Source: an uncultured Methylobacillus sp. (GTDB taxonomy: Bacteria > Pseudomonadota > Gammaproteobacteria > Burkholderiales > Methylophilaceae). From it: a stretch of DNA of 26,067 nt. Position 1 is the stretch's first letter, and each line of letters starts with the position of its first letter. The notes under the pieces are model-generated. The model searched no databases. It saw only the letters and a list, made by a program, of their open reading frames with translations, and had not been told where the DNA came from. The stretch spans positions 1-26,067 of the forward strand of contig CAMLDQ010000025.1 in assembly GCA_946478965.1 (NCBI GenBank), given 5' to 3'. Positions 1 through 10,989 of this stretch are shown one piece after another. The translations under genes and the position numbers were made by a program.

Positions 1-194
1 CTGATCGTGGTTTGATAATGACACTCAATGGGTGATTCCAAAACACCTGCGGATGCCAAGTCTTCAATAGCAATTCTGGTAAAGGCGTTTTCCTTGAAGT
101 CTGGGCCATCCCCCATTGTTCCATCCTCAGCTCCGCCAGCTTCTGCAATGACATCTGCCTGCAATTCCTCATAAAAAGATTGAATATCACTCAT
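1..194 (-). CDS. mzaE: AIPR family protein, N-terminal fragment (Mza component E), cut by window edge
   Basis: Only the first 64 codons are in the window; the gene continues past the left edge. The start MSDIQSFYEELQADV, followed by DFKENAFTRIAIEDLASAG and a short PIECHY segment, resembles the N-terminus of AIPR (abortive infection phage resistance) proteins. Its ATG overlaps the stop of the upstream gene as ATGA (4 bases), which indicates translational coupling. AIPR proteins are typically the last or near-last member of MORC/Z1/DUF4420 defence clusters, and that context is the stronger half of the argument. The biochemical role of AIPR in this system is not known to me; the name comes from abortive-infection loci. 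The family call is moderately sure because only about 64 residues are visible. Confidence 0.7.
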   Translation of the reverse strand, partial: MSDIQSFYEELQADVIAEAGGAEDGTMGDGPDFKENAFTRIAIEDLASAGVLESPIECHYQTTI

Positions 195-1195
195 GGGGTA
201 CCTGCGAAAAATGAGAAAAACACATCGCTTTCTGAAACTTTCGAGTTTTTGGCGGAGGACAAATCAATAAGATAGCTTACCTCACTAACCCCATCCATAA
301 GGCCTGTCGGCACGATTCTGGGGAAGTCATCAGATACTCGATAGTAAATGCGACTTCGTTCGGTATAGCCAACTTGCTCATATAAATTCTTCTGGGAGCC
401 ATGGTATCCGACCTCTGCAAGAGAATCTAAAAATACAGCCTGCAAATGGCTAGGTAAGCCATTACTGATTTCATCAATCAGCGTCGGCAAACTTATTCCA
501 GCATGTTTCTTTTCATCTAAGCAGATGTGACATAGAAAAAGCTTATCCCGGCCTACTTGGTCTAATTGAAATTCGTTTGTAATTCTCACTCGTGAAATTT
601 CATTACTAGCTGTAGTTTTTACCTCAAGTGCAGTGTCGCTATTCACAAAATCCTGATTGGTGCGACTCGGCCCACACCACGAGTGTATTGAACACTCCTG
701 CATCCCGTGTACAGATTGCAATGATTTCAGAATCAACAATTCACCAAACAGACCTATCTGCTGTGGTTTTGTTAGCCCCCCAAGACCAGATGCCTGCATG
801 AATTTCTTCCAATGCTCAATTCTTGACTCAAGAATTGTTACCGTCTGACTCGTATCATTAACCTCCAAGAGCTTATCAAGAATGTCAGATGAGACTAGAA
901 GAAAAATGTCTCCATAGGACAGGTCGGTCAGCTCTATTCGCAATCGAACAGATGCCTCCGTCGGAAGGTGTTCTCGTGAAAGCCTGAACCCCTTAACTTC
1001 CTGATCATGAACCTTGGCAGCTTGAACAACTGATACAGCCAGACTCAATTGAATGAGCTTAGAGGGCCTATTTATTCCAGCAAAAATTGAATATGCAGAA
1101 TGAGAAAGAATTCGTCTTTCGTAGTTACCTGGCAGGTCGAAGCCTTCATTCTCGAGTGCCTTCCATGTTTCTGCTAAAAGATCAGAAGTCGTCAT
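191..1195 (-). CDS. mzaD: PD-(D/E)XK nuclease-like protein, DUF4420 family (Mza component D)
   Basis: This encodes a 334-residue protein of the DUF4420 / PD-(D/E)XK motif family, the predicted DNA-cutting component of the defence operon. The core is visible: Glu152 in GLFGELLILKSL, Asp182 in NQDFVNS and the E191-x-K193 pair in ALEVKTTAS, which is the expected order E...D...ExK of a restriction-endonuclease fold. The start at 1195 (MTTSDLL) is preferred over an in-frame ATG eight codons upstream (1219), because GGGG lies five to six bases before 1195 while nothing resembling a ribosome site precedes 1219. With this start it overlaps the Z1 gene by 14 bases and the AIPR gene by 4. Nuclease activity is inferred from family and motifs. 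Base composition is AT-rich compared with the housekeeping genes. Confidence 0.85.
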   Translation of the reverse strand: MTTSDLLAETWKALENEGFDLPGNYERRILSHSAYSIFAGINRPSKLIQLSLAVSVVQAAKVHDQEVKGFRLSREHLPTEASVRLRIELTDLSYGDIFLLVSSDILDKLLEVNDTSQTVTILESRIEHWKKFMQASGLGGLTKPQQIGLFGELLILKSLQSVHGMQECSIHSWCGPSRTNQDFVNSDTALEVKTTASNEISRVRITNEFQLDQVGRDKLFLCHICLDEKKHAGISLPTLIDEISNGLPSHLQAVFLDSLAEVGYHGSQKNLYEQVGYTERSRIYYRVSDDFPRIVPTGLMDGVSEVSYLIDLSSAKNSKVSESDVFFSFFAGTP

Positions 1196-4007
1196 AATCC
1201 CCAGCCTGGGTGAACACATTATTTACTGTGTAGGATATTTCTTTGGCCGTATCGCTTTGGGGAAAGCTCAGGGCTATTCCGATTAAGGGGAGGGCGTCTA
1301 CTAAATCAGCTTCCCGATTATCAAGTGGATAGATAATCATCATTCCCCGTTCCTTAGGACGGGCAAATCTGATGCCTTGGCCAGATGGCCTGTCTGGTGG
1401 AGTTTCGGATTTATTCTTTCTCTTACTTTCAGCCCATAATCGCTGGGTTTCCTGAAGAGCCTTGTTAAACTCATCTGGAATCTGAAGATCAAGACCTTCG
1501 TCGGATGGGCTGACCAGCCTTCTGATAGTGAACCTTTTATCACCACCATCAAAGGATCCAAAGCGTTCACGTCGAATTGCACCGATCTGAATGCCAGTGA
1601 AATAGCTGCTTAAATCCAGTGCATCCTTAAGCCCAGATGATGCAAGTTTGATCGACCATGAAGTCAGTTCATTCTGTTCGTTCTGCTTTCGGATGTATTG
1701 TGTCAACAGCTTCGTATTTGCTCTTCTAGCTTCCTCATGAGATTCGTAAGAGGCTAGGAATTCAAGAATCTCATCGCAGCTGATACCTTCCCATAAATAC
1801 CCACCACTCCTTTCGCCAACGGCGGTTGGGAGTCTGCTCAGCAAGTCATTCACGGCCGTCAGATTCTTATTAAGAACCAACTTGTTCGTGTCAAAAATGA
1901 TCGTTTCGCTAATATCCCCCGCATATGAAAGGCTCATTTTGGTGCCCGATTTCATTTTTACTGCCGAGGTCACCAGAAGTGCTGGGTGTGCTCTAACCTT
2001 CAAGCCATATTGTTTTGGCGTAGCACCGATGTTGACCATGTGGTCGAATTCTAGGCGAAGCTCCTCTGTTGATGCGGCGATGTATTGAAACCATCCAGCC
2101 AGTTCGGAGCTTGTATAAAGCCTGCAAACATCCAGATATTTTTCCCTGTATCCAAACCAGCGACCCATTTGCATCAATGTGTCATACATTCTTGAAGATC
2201 GGAGAAAATAACTCACGGTCAAACCTTCTAGGGTCAATCCTCTGGAGAGTTTATCGCCGCCAATGGCAATGATGTTCAGGCCGACCCCTCTGTGCTGTTC
2301 GTAATCAAGTGCGTCGAGTGCTGATCCGTTAATAGCTCGCACTTCAATGCTATGAGCAACACCAGAAAGTTGTAAAAGAACCGCCTCCCAATCAGGTAAC
2401 TTATAGTTGTAGCCTGTCGCCTTGCTTGTGGGTATGAAATCTCTTTCCCATAGCTTCCTGAACTCCTCCTCAATAGTTGGTCGTCTGCTACCATCGCCAT
2501 TTTGAAGTCGGCTTGTAATTGCTCTAATCTCCGCCTGAACCTCTTCCTGCACTATTGCTTGGACGTTAGTGAAACGAACAACATGAACTAGCATGGAATT
2601 GAATTGTGGAGCTGATTCCCTGAGCTTCCTGACAGAAGTCGAGATCAGGAAAACCATGATCGCTTCTCTTAAAGAATGCGGTAGCTTTCTTTCACCTTCA
2701 TACAGTGGGACGTGTGCTGTCTTATCCTGAAGTTTTGGGGGCATCCATCCCGAGGTCTCATTTTTTTCATTGGAAGCCGCATAGTCGTCCACAATTCTGA
2801 TGATAGGAACAGATTCCACTTCAGGTAAACCAACGTCCGGATCTTCCTGAATGCCAAAAATTCGGGCAGCCCCCGTGTAATTACTTGGGGCAGGTAGATT
2901 TACTATAAAACTTCGTGGAAATAGGTCGTCGCCAAGCTCTTTTGTTCTTGCTTGCTCATGGATGAAAATATTGGCAAACGGGGTGGCTGTGAAGCCGACG
3001 TAAGCTGATTTGTCGAATGCGAATAGCAGACGTCGAATGAGTTCATTGGTTTTCGTTGGATTGTGCTCATCATCGGGGAGTCCGTTTTCATCCAAAGCCA
3101 TGGTTTTGGTGTCAACGCTAGCCTGATCAGCCTCATCATCAATTACGAGCAGTGGGACATTCCGATGAAATTTCCTACCAGTTTCCGGGTCCTTTGAGTC
3201 AGCAGAATGATGAATCCACCCAAGAAGGTTCCTGAGTACGGTCACGTTTTTCTTGATCACAAACAGCAAAGGGTTGCCGCCAGGATGTATACCGAAATGA
3301 TTCGCAACTTTTTTACTGAAGTCGCCATTTTCATGCCGATTTGTTACGGAATCGGCCTTAGGTCCAGTCCCGAATTCCGCTACACCTGTTTTTTCGAAGC
3401 TGGCTCCATCCTTTCCTGGAGGTACCGCTTTGTATCCAAGGAACCCTTCATCAAGTCGAATCTGTGTCTGGCTACGCAGATTGTTATGTAACCCAGCTAG
3501 AACAATAATTACTTTGTAGCCAGAGTCTGCTGCCTTACATATTAAGCCTGTATAAGTTGCAGTCTTGCCAGATTGAACATGCCCCATAACCAAGCCACGA
3601 CGATCCCATGGGCCATCTCTTAATGGATTCTCGATTCTGCCAAGTACTTCATCAGTTACTTTTTCGATGTTATCAACAGCTATGGGACCAAGTTTTACTT
3701 TTTGTATAAGATAAGTTTTATATCTGGACCAGAAGAGCCACTTGATTGCTGCACGTTCCGCAGACAACCAAGGTTCATGGTCATCGTCGTTGCCAATGGC
3801 TGTTGGGTCATTGGACCAAGTTGTGAATAGCTCCTCGAGTTCTTTGATTAGCCTTTCCTTATCCACCCCCATGGAGAAGGTTGGCATGCTAAGAAGCTCC
3901 TCAACCTTGGAGATGATTTGCTCGCTGGTTAGGGGGTTCCCTGTTGCATCCCGTTCCATTGAGAGAGACATTTGGCACATACCTAAAGCGGTATCAAATA
4001 TGCTCAC
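1182..4007 (-). CDS. mzaC: Z1 domain superfamily II helicase-like ATPase (Mza component C)
   Basis: This is a 941-residue Z1-domain protein, a divergent superfamily II helicase-like ATPase found with MORC/MutL-type ATPases in bacterial defence loci. Visible motifs are a Walker A at residues 142-149 (GHVQSGKT), a Walker B/DEAD-like VIDDEAD at about 288-294, motif III-like GFTATPF at 338-344, the Z1 hallmark GGDKLSRGLT at 583-592 and a motif VI-like QMGRWFGYR at 613-621. It begins at a GTG two bases after the stop of the MORC-like gene. The ribosome site is weak (GGATGAG about ten bases upstream), so translation is probably coupled. It likely uses ATP to move on or remodel DNA for the nuclease subunit; that role is inference. 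The length and intact motifs suggest a functional gene. Confidence 0.92.
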   Translation of the reverse strand: MSIFDTALGMCQMSLSMERDATGNPLTSEQIISKVEELLSMPTFSMGVDKERLIKELEELFTTWSNDPTAIGNDDDHEPWLSAERAAIKWLFWSRYKTYLIQKVKLGPIAVDNIEKVTDEVLGRIENPLRDGPWDRRGLVMGHVQSGKTATYTGLICKAADSGYKVIIVLAGLHNNLRSQTQIRLDEGFLGYKAVPPGKDGASFEKTGVAEFGTGPKADSVTNRHENGDFSKKVANHFGIHPGGNPLLFVIKKNVTVLRNLLGWIHHSADSKDPETGRKFHRNVPLLVIDDEADQASVDTKTMALDENGLPDDEHNPTKTNELIRRLLFAFDKSAYVGFTATPFANIFIHEQARTKELGDDLFPRSFIVNLPAPSNYTGAARIFGIQEDPDVGLPEVESVPIIRIVDDYAASNEKNETSGWMPPKLQDKTAHVPLYEGERKLPHSLREAIMVFLISTSVRKLRESAPQFNSMLVHVVRFTNVQAIVQEEVQAEIRAITSRLQNGDGSRRPTIEEEFRKLWERDFIPTSKATGYNYKLPDWEAVLLQLSGVAHSIEVRAINGSALDALDYEQHRGVGLNIIAIGGDKLSRGLTLEGLTVSYFLRSSRMYDTLMQMGRWFGYREKYLDVCRLYTSSELAGWFQYIAASTEELRLEFDHMVNIGATPKQYGLKVRAHPALLVTSAVKMKSGTKMSLSYAGDISETIIFDTNKLVLNKNLTAVNDLLSRLPTAVGERSGGYLWEGISCDEILEFLASYESHEEARRANTKLLTQYIRKQNEQNELTSWSIKLASSGLKDALDLSSYFTGIQIGAIRRERFGSFDGGDKRFTIRRLVSPSDEGLDLQIPDEFNKALQETQRLWAESKRKNKSETPPDRPSGQGIRFARPKERGMMIIYPLDNREADLVDALPLIGIALSFPQSDTAKEISYTVNNVFTQAGDYDDF

Positions 4008-4009
4008 CG

Positions 4010-5542
4010 TTATTTCTCATCCAGCAGCTTATTGATCAAATTGGGATATCTATTGAAAGGCTCGGTTGCTGACATATATGCACGTACCGAATCAGAATCC
4101 TTTAGAGATTGACGTAGAAAATCGAAGGTCTTTCTCATGTCTTCGAAGAGTATTTTTTCATCAATGCCTTCATACGGGATGGCATGGTCAACTTCAGATT
4201 CAGCAGTATCAAGCCAGATTTTTTGGACTGGTACAGTTTCTTCTACTAATCGAAGCAGAGTTTCGACTTCGGAGGAAAGTGGGCCAAGTTTTTTTGTTAT
4301 GCTTTTAACCAACGGGTGGGATCTGTTTACCTTGTAGACAAGATGCCCGTTTCTTTCTTTCGTTTCCCAAGGTTTTTCAATCACCAGTGTTGGATCGTTT
4401 GGCCTCGGGCCATATTGACCACGGTGAGTAAATACCTTTTTCGCGTCAGCTCTGATTTTTTCAGCCAACCCCGTTAGCCTTGATCGAAGCCTCGCTGGTG
4501 GCCTTGCTGTAGACTTTTTTACATCTAATGACCATTCAAGATCGAGAGCATTCGGAATATCAACGCTTAACCTCGCAAGTTTATATTGCTCTTCTTTTGG
4601 CCAAGGACGCCCTCTGCCGAGTTTTAACCAGTCCCCAGCAAGCAGAATCCGATCATTTCGATATACGTAGAACCCCTGTTGAGAAATCCAGCCTTTTCGT
4701 CCGCCACCGTGCCTGTATTCATCTTCCGTAATTCTGTCCTTGTGCGGAAGTACATAACCTTTGATTGTTATTTGATAGCCGTGATGTGTGATTTCTTCAA
4801 CTGGCGATTCTTGGGAAGAAATTGTTTGGCTTACCTCAAATGGATTCCATGGAGCCAATAAATGCTGATGCGATATTCCGTTAACGTAGATTTTTAGTGG
4901 CTCTCGGCGAGGAGTTGTATTTCCTGACAGATGTCTATGAAAAATCATAGACAGATAATCCTTAACATCGGAAATGAGTTGCAGGAATCTCTGGTGAGCC
5001 TCTTCAGAATCCACATGACTATCGTCAACCAGTTTATCGAGATTTTCCCAGAGAACCACTGTTCCAGACTTCGACTGTTGTAATTTCTGAAGGGGATGAA
5101 ACTTACTGTATGCAGCAACTTTTTGAAGACGCCACTCGTTGAGTTTGGCAACGTAATCTAGATCCCATTTCTTGCCACATATTTCATTTTCAGCGGTTTT
5201 AGACCAGACAGTCAGTTCTCTGCACTGTGAGAACGATGCTGTTTTTAAGCCAAGTCCAAATCTTCCAAGGTCATATGGGTCCCTTACAGCAGTTGGGTTC
5301 TTAGTTCCAGGACGCATTGCCTCTTTGAGTTCTGGCTCAGACATTCCAAGTCCATTATCGAGAATGCTGATCCATGAGCCAGGCCCTGCCCAATGGAAGT
5401 TGATGTGTATTTCCGAGGATTTTGCAGTGACACTATTGTCGATGATGTCAGCAATAGCCGTAGGAAGGCTATAACCGACGGATCGGAGTGACTCTACCAA
5501 TGCACTGGGATTTGGATTGGCTAAATCGTAGTCTTCGCTCAT
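4010..5542 (-). CDS. mzaB: MORC/MutL-type GHKL ATPase (Mza component B)
   Basis: This is a 510-residue GHKL-fold ATP-binding protein. The N-terminal ATPase module shows motif I ADIIDNS (residues 31-37), motif II LDNGLGM (61-67) and motif III GRFGLGLKTAS (93-103), the layout of Hsp90/MutL/MORC ATPases. In motif I the usual catalytic Glu is replaced by Asp32, while the Mg-coordinating Asn36 is kept. The rest, including a transducer-like segment and a C-terminal helical region, shows no other domain I recognise. It is the first gene of a leftward operon with the Z1, DUF4420 and AIPR genes, and this set matches Mza/MORC-associated restriction-like defence systems. A -10-like GATAAT lies roughly 40 bases upstream without a convincing -35. 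It presumably acts as an ATP-gated clamp or sensor, which is inference from the family. Confidence 0.87.
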   Translation of the reverse strand: MSEDYDLANPNPSALVESLRSVGYSLPTAIADIIDNSVTAKSSEIHINFHWAGPGSWISILDNGLGMSEPELKEAMRPGTKNPTAVRDPYDLGRFGLGLKTASFSQCRELTVWSKTAENEICGKKWDLDYVAKLNEWRLQKVAAYSKFHPLQKLQQSKSGTVVLWENLDKLVDDSHVDSEEAHQRFLQLISDVKDYLSMIFHRHLSGNTTPRREPLKIYVNGISHQHLLAPWNPFEVSQTISSQESPVEEITHHGYQITIKGYVLPHKDRITEDEYRHGGGRKGWISQQGFYVYRNDRILLAGDWLKLGRGRPWPKEEQYKLARLSVDIPNALDLEWSLDVKKSTARPPARLRSRLTGLAEKIRADAKKVFTHRGQYGPRPNDPTLVIEKPWETKERNGHLVYKVNRSHPLVKSITKKLGPLSSEVETLLRLVEETVPVQKIWLDTAESEVDHAIPYEGIDEKILFEDMRKTFDFLRQSLKDSDSVRAYMSATEPFNRYPNLINKLLDEK

Positions 5543-5871
5543 TGCAATTCTTGTTATTTAGAATCGATTGAATATTTCATTATCCTACGCGAGAAAACTC
5601 AATATCATGCTGTCGAACTGAGGGCTGCCCGCTTCCGCCCATTTTTCTATTTCATCCCCAGGATACCGGTGGGGAAAGTCTCTTTCATAAAACAAAAAGC
5701 CCCAAGCCTCTTTAAGAAGCTTGGGGCGATTTTTTTCTCTTATTAAGGGTTGAATATTCACCCAATGAAAATATGCGGTCACAAGGGCCATTTTTTCGTT
5801 AACCGTTTGATTTTTAATAAAACTGTCACATGTGCGAAAAATGTCACTTATTCTGAAAACCTACAACATAA
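5543..5871. other. Intergenic gap between gyrB and the defence operon
   Basis: This stretch of 329 bases has no credible gene. It is AT-rich, contains the gyrB terminator hairpin near 5699-5727, and must contain the promoter for the leftward defence operon. A candidate -10 (GATAAT on the minus strand) lies about 40 bases before the mzaB start, but I found no matching -35. A 68-codon minus-strand frame crosses the terminator and was rejected. Confidence 0.6.
5694..5736 (-). terminator. Intrinsic terminator of the dnaA-dnaN-gyrB transcript
   Basis: A perfect 9-bp stem GCCCCAAGC (5699-5707) / GCTTGGGGC (5719-5727) with an 11-base loop is flanked by AAAAA on the left and, after GA, seven Ts on the right. 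Read on the minus strand, it ends in a five-U tract about 170 bases after the gyrB stop, as expected for a Rho-independent terminator. The plus-strand T tract would make it bidirectional, although no plus-strand gene leads into it. It separates gyrB transcription from the defence operon. Confidence 0.85.
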
Positions 5872-8288
<2,417 letters not shown>

Positions 8289-8308
8289 ATTCGGTTAATT
8301 CGGGGGCT

Positions 8309-9412
8309 TCAGATCCGCATCGGCATAACGACGTATTTATAGTCGTCATCATCCGGCACGGTCACCAAGCAACTGCTATTGGCATCGGCAAAGGAAAAAT
8401 TAGCCTTTTCCGTACCGACATTGGTGAGAACGTCGATCATGTAAGTAACATTAAATCCGATATCCAGTGGATCGCCGTCATAGGCAATTTCCAACTCCTC
8501 TTCGGCCTCTTCCTGTTCACTGTTGTTGCTGATTAGTCGCAAGCTATCCTTGCCGAGCACCATGCGAATGCCGCGGTATTTTTCGTTGGAAAGAATAGAC
8601 GCACGCTGCATTGCCAAAAGCAATGTCTGACGATCCACCTCGAACCTGTTCTGGTAGCCAGTCGGTATCACCCGAGTGTAATCCGGGAATTTGCCGTCGA
8701 TGACTTTGGAAATCAGCCGGATTCCAGAAAAACTGAAGTTTGCCTGGTTTGCACTCACCTCGATAGAAACATCGTCTTCGCTATCGTCCAGCAGTTTGAT
8801 CAGCTCAAGCACTGTTTTGCGGGGAAGAATCAGTTCCTGTTTTTCATAGCTTTGCGCAAGCTCGGTCGAAGTGAAGCTCAAACGATGCCCATCAGTTCCC
8901 ACGACATTGAGACGATTTGCATTTACCTCGAACAGCAGTCCATTCAGGTAGTAGCGGATATCCTGTTGCGCCATTGCATATTCAACTTGGCGCAGAAGCT
9001 TTTTCAACTGACTTTGCCCAAGCGTGAGAACAAGGCTGGTTTCCCCTCCCCCCTTGGCCATCAGAGGATAATCTGCAGCTGGTAATGTCTGCAGATTAAA
9101 GCGGCTTTTACCTGCGCGAATCTGCATCCGGTTGTCGGTAATCTCCAAAGTAATTTGGGACTGATCCGGCAACGACCTGCAGATATCAAGCATCTTGCGT
9201 GCTGATACGGTAGTTGCAATATCTCCGGCAGGCTCAGCAGGCAAGGAAAGCGAGATTTGCATTTCCAGATCTGTCGCCGTCAATGTAAGGCTACCCTGCT
9301 TCGCTTCCAATAGAAGATTGGTCAGTATCGGCAAGGTGTGCCGACGTTCAACAATCCCGCTAACCGAGGAAAGAGGTTTCAGTAATGCTTCGCGATCTAT
9401 TTTTATGTTCAT
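8309..9412 (-). CDS. dnaN: DNA polymerase III sliding clamp (beta subunit)
   Basis: This is a 367-residue beta clamp, the ring that tethers replicative and repair polymerases to DNA. The N-terminus MNIKIDREALLKPLSSVSG, the segment RRHTLPILTNLLLEA, the middle YYLNGLLFEV and GTDGHRLS segments and the C-terminal YVVMPMRI are all characteristic, and the length is typical (366-368). It lies between dnaA and gyrB on the same strand, in the conserved order. A weak AAGG sits about a dozen bases before the ATG. The 215-base gap to dnaA is AT-rich and origin-like, so dnaN may also have its own promoter there, but I could not define one. Confidence 0.98.
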   Translation of the reverse strand: MNIKIDREALLKPLSSVSGIVERRHTLPILTNLLLEAKQGSLTLTATDLEMQISLSLPAEPAGDIATTVSARKMLDICRSLPDQSQITLEITDNRMQIRAGKSRFNLQTLPAADYPLMAKGGGETSLVLTLGQSQLKKLLRQVEYAMAQQDIRYYLNGLLFEVNANRLNVVGTDGHRLSFTSTELAQSYEKQELILPRKTVLELIKLLDDSEDDVSIEVSANQANFSFSGIRLISKVIDGKFPDYTRVIPTGYQNRFEVDRQTLLLAMQRASILSNEKYRGIRMVLGKDSLRLISNNSEQEEAEEELEIAYDGDPLDIGFNVTYMIDVLTNVGTEKANFSFADANSSCLVTVPDDDDYKYVVMPMRI

Positions 9413-9627
9413 GATACTAAATAGCCTTAATAGTATTTAATAAGGTATGTGTAAACTGTGAACAATCTAAATTTAATTTTAAAATCAGTTTGTTACGTTT
9501 ATTATTTACGGCTTGATTTGCTTCGGAATCGCTGTGGATAGTTTGTTGGCTAAATTCGGTATTTTTTCTTAAGCCAACTTATCCTATCTTCTACCCACAG
9601 TACTTCGTCAATTTATCCTCAACATAC
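9413..9627. other. oriC: Candidate origin of replication (dnaN-dnaA gap)
   Basis: This AT-rich gap between dnaA and dnaN contains DnaA-box-like sites: TGTGGATAG at 9533-9541 (8 of 9, reverse), CTACCCACA at 9591-9599 (7 of 9) and TTATCCTCA at 9613-9621 (8 of 9). A strongly AT-rich stretch at roughly 9461-9510 could be the unwinding element. Gene orientation diverges around dnaA, supporting an origin here. The dnaA-rpmH gap, which has the only perfect box, is the alternative; both gaps may contribute. Confidence 0.55.
9536..9584. repeat. Imperfect inverted repeat carrying facing DnaA-box-like sites
   Basis: GGATA (9536-9540) plus GTTGGCT (9545-9551) on the left match AGCCAAC (9572-9578) plus TATCC (9580-9584) on the right, with a small bulge and a 20-base AT-rich centre. 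The left arm belongs to a DnaA-like box (TGTGGATAG) and the right arm starts TTATCC, so the two face each other. There is no T tract after either arm, so it is not a simple terminator of dnaA. Confidence 0.55.
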
Positions 9628-10989
9628 TTAATCTCGAATCACCTGCGTCAGAAAAGCCAGATCATGCGCCAGGTTTGGATCATTCTGCCGTAATTTGCCG
9701 ATTTCTTCGCAGGCATGAATTACGGTGGTGTGATGCCTTCCACCAAAGGCCTCGCCGATCTCCGGGAAACTTCTATCTGTCAGTTCGCGCGTTAAAGTCA
9801 TGGCGACCTGACGAGGTCGCGCAACGTTGCGCGACCTCTTTTTCGAATACATTTCGGCAACCTTGATTTTGTAATAGTCGGCCACGGTTTTTTGGATGTT
9901 TTCGATCGTAATCTGCCGGCCACGTACAGCGATAAGATCTTTTAGAGCTTCTTTGGCCAGCGGAACGTCGATAGGGTGGCCGGTAAAGCGGGCCATTGCC
10001 ACGATGCGATTAAGCGCCCCTTCTAGTTCACGAACACTGGAGCGTATTTGTTTGGCGATAAAGAAAGCGACATCCTCGTGCAGGATAACACGTTGCGCTT
10101 CCGCTTTCTTCAATAGAATGGCGACGCGCATTTCCAGCTCGGGAGGTTCTACCGCTACCGTTAACCCCCAGCTGAAGCGGGTTCGCAGCCGCTCGTCCAT
10201 GTCCGCGATTTCTTTCGGATAGGTATCGCAGCTGATGACAATTTGCTTCTTCGACTCAATCAGGGTATTGAATGCGTAAAAGAACTCTTCCTGGGTGCGG
10301 CTCTTCTTGGCGAAAAACTGGATATCATCGATAAGCAGAAGATCGAGGGAGTGATAGATGCGCTTGAAATCGTCGAAAGCACGATTTTCGTAGGCTTTAA
10401 CAACGTCCGTCACGTATCGTTCGGCATGCAGATAACGTATTTTCGCTTCGGGGTTGCGTTGTTTCAGATGGTTTCCGATAGCCTGGATCAGGTGGGTTTT
10501 GCCTAACCCTACTCCACCATAGATAAACAACGGGTTGTAGCCGGCACCCGGATTTTCGGCTACTTGCACGGCAGCGGCTCGCGCCAGTTGGTTGGCTTTA
10601 CCGGTAACGAAATTATCGAAATTGAAAGCCGGGTTAAGCCCGGAAATATCCAGCGCAGGCTTGTTTTTTGCGGCAGATTTTTTGGGGATGTCCGGTTGTA
10701 TTTCCGCTGGATCGGAAACCTTGACTGAGCTTTCAGCCGGTGCGACGTTGCCGTTTTCGCTTAAAACGAGCTCAATAGTGAAAGGGTGATTGAAGACTTC
10801 TTGGCCGATTTGTTCAATCTTGCTGAGAAAACGGTCTTTCACCCATTGCTGGACGAAGCGATTAGGAGCCGATAGACGTAATCCGCTTTCCAGGACTTCG
10901 CACTGAAGCGGCTTGATCCAAGTGTTGAATTGTTGTGACGAAAGCTCTTGCTTGAAGCGACCGAGACATGTGGACCAGAAGTTTTCCAT
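9628..10989 (-). CDS. dnaA: Chromosomal replication initiator DnaA
   Basis: This is a 453-residue DnaA, the AAA+ initiator that binds DnaA boxes and opens the origin. Domain I starts [10 protein letters not shown] and contains FNTWIKPLQ. The low-complexity domain II spans about 80-115. Domain III has Walker [10 protein letters not shown] (158-166) and Walker B LLLIDD (217-222). Domain IV has the helix-turn-helix and signature [11 protein letters not shown] (416-426). An open frame continues 61 codons upstream, but it runs across the regulatory region and DnaA box and lacks DnaA similarity, so the start at 10989 is chosen, with AGGT a few bases before it. The gene heads the leftward dnaA-dnaN-gyrB series. 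A perfect 26-bp palindrome lies inside the coding region at 9813-9838. Confidence 0.98.
   Translation of the reverse strand: MENFWSTCLGRFKQELSSQQFNTWIKPLQCEVLESGLRLSAPNRFVQQWVKDRFLSKIEQIGQEVFNHPFTIELVLSENGNVAPAESSVKVSDPAEIQPDIPKKSAAKNKPALDISGLNPAFNFDNFVTGKANQLARAAAVQVAENPGAGYNPLFIYGGVGLGKTHLIQAIGNHLKQRNPEAKIRYLHAERYVTDVVKAYENRAFDDFKRIYHSLDLLLIDDIQFFAKKSRTQEEFFYAFNTLIESKKQIVISCDTYPKEIADMDERLRTRFSWGLTVAVEPPELEMRVAILLKKAEAQRVILHEDVAFFIAKQIRSSVRELEGALNRIVAMARFTGHPIDVPLAKEALKDLIAVRGRQITIENIQKTVADYYKIKVAEMYSKKRSRNVARPRQVAMTLTRELTDRSFPEIGEAFGGRHHTTVIHACEEIGKLRQNDPNLAHDLAFLTQVIRD
9803..9843. repeat. Perfect 26-bp palindrome inside dnaA with an alternative hairpin partner
   Basis: GAGGTCGCGCAAC (9813-9825) is followed directly by its exact reverse complement GTTGCGCGACCTC (9826-9838), then TTTTT (9839-9843) on the plus strand. 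A third element, GCGACCT at 9803-9809, can pair with AGGTCGC at 9814-9820, giving two mutually exclusive hairpins. The palindrome lies in the codons for the conserved [12 protein letters not shown] segment of DnaA. On the plus strand it looks like a terminator antisense to dnaA; on the minus strand no T tract follows. Confidence 0.7.

Noticed and set aside
5585..5791. Minus-strand frame of 68 codons between gyrB and the defence operon
   Set aside because: It runs through the perfect terminator hairpin at 5699-5727, has no ribosome site and no recognisable similarity. It is more likely chance in an AT-rich gap.
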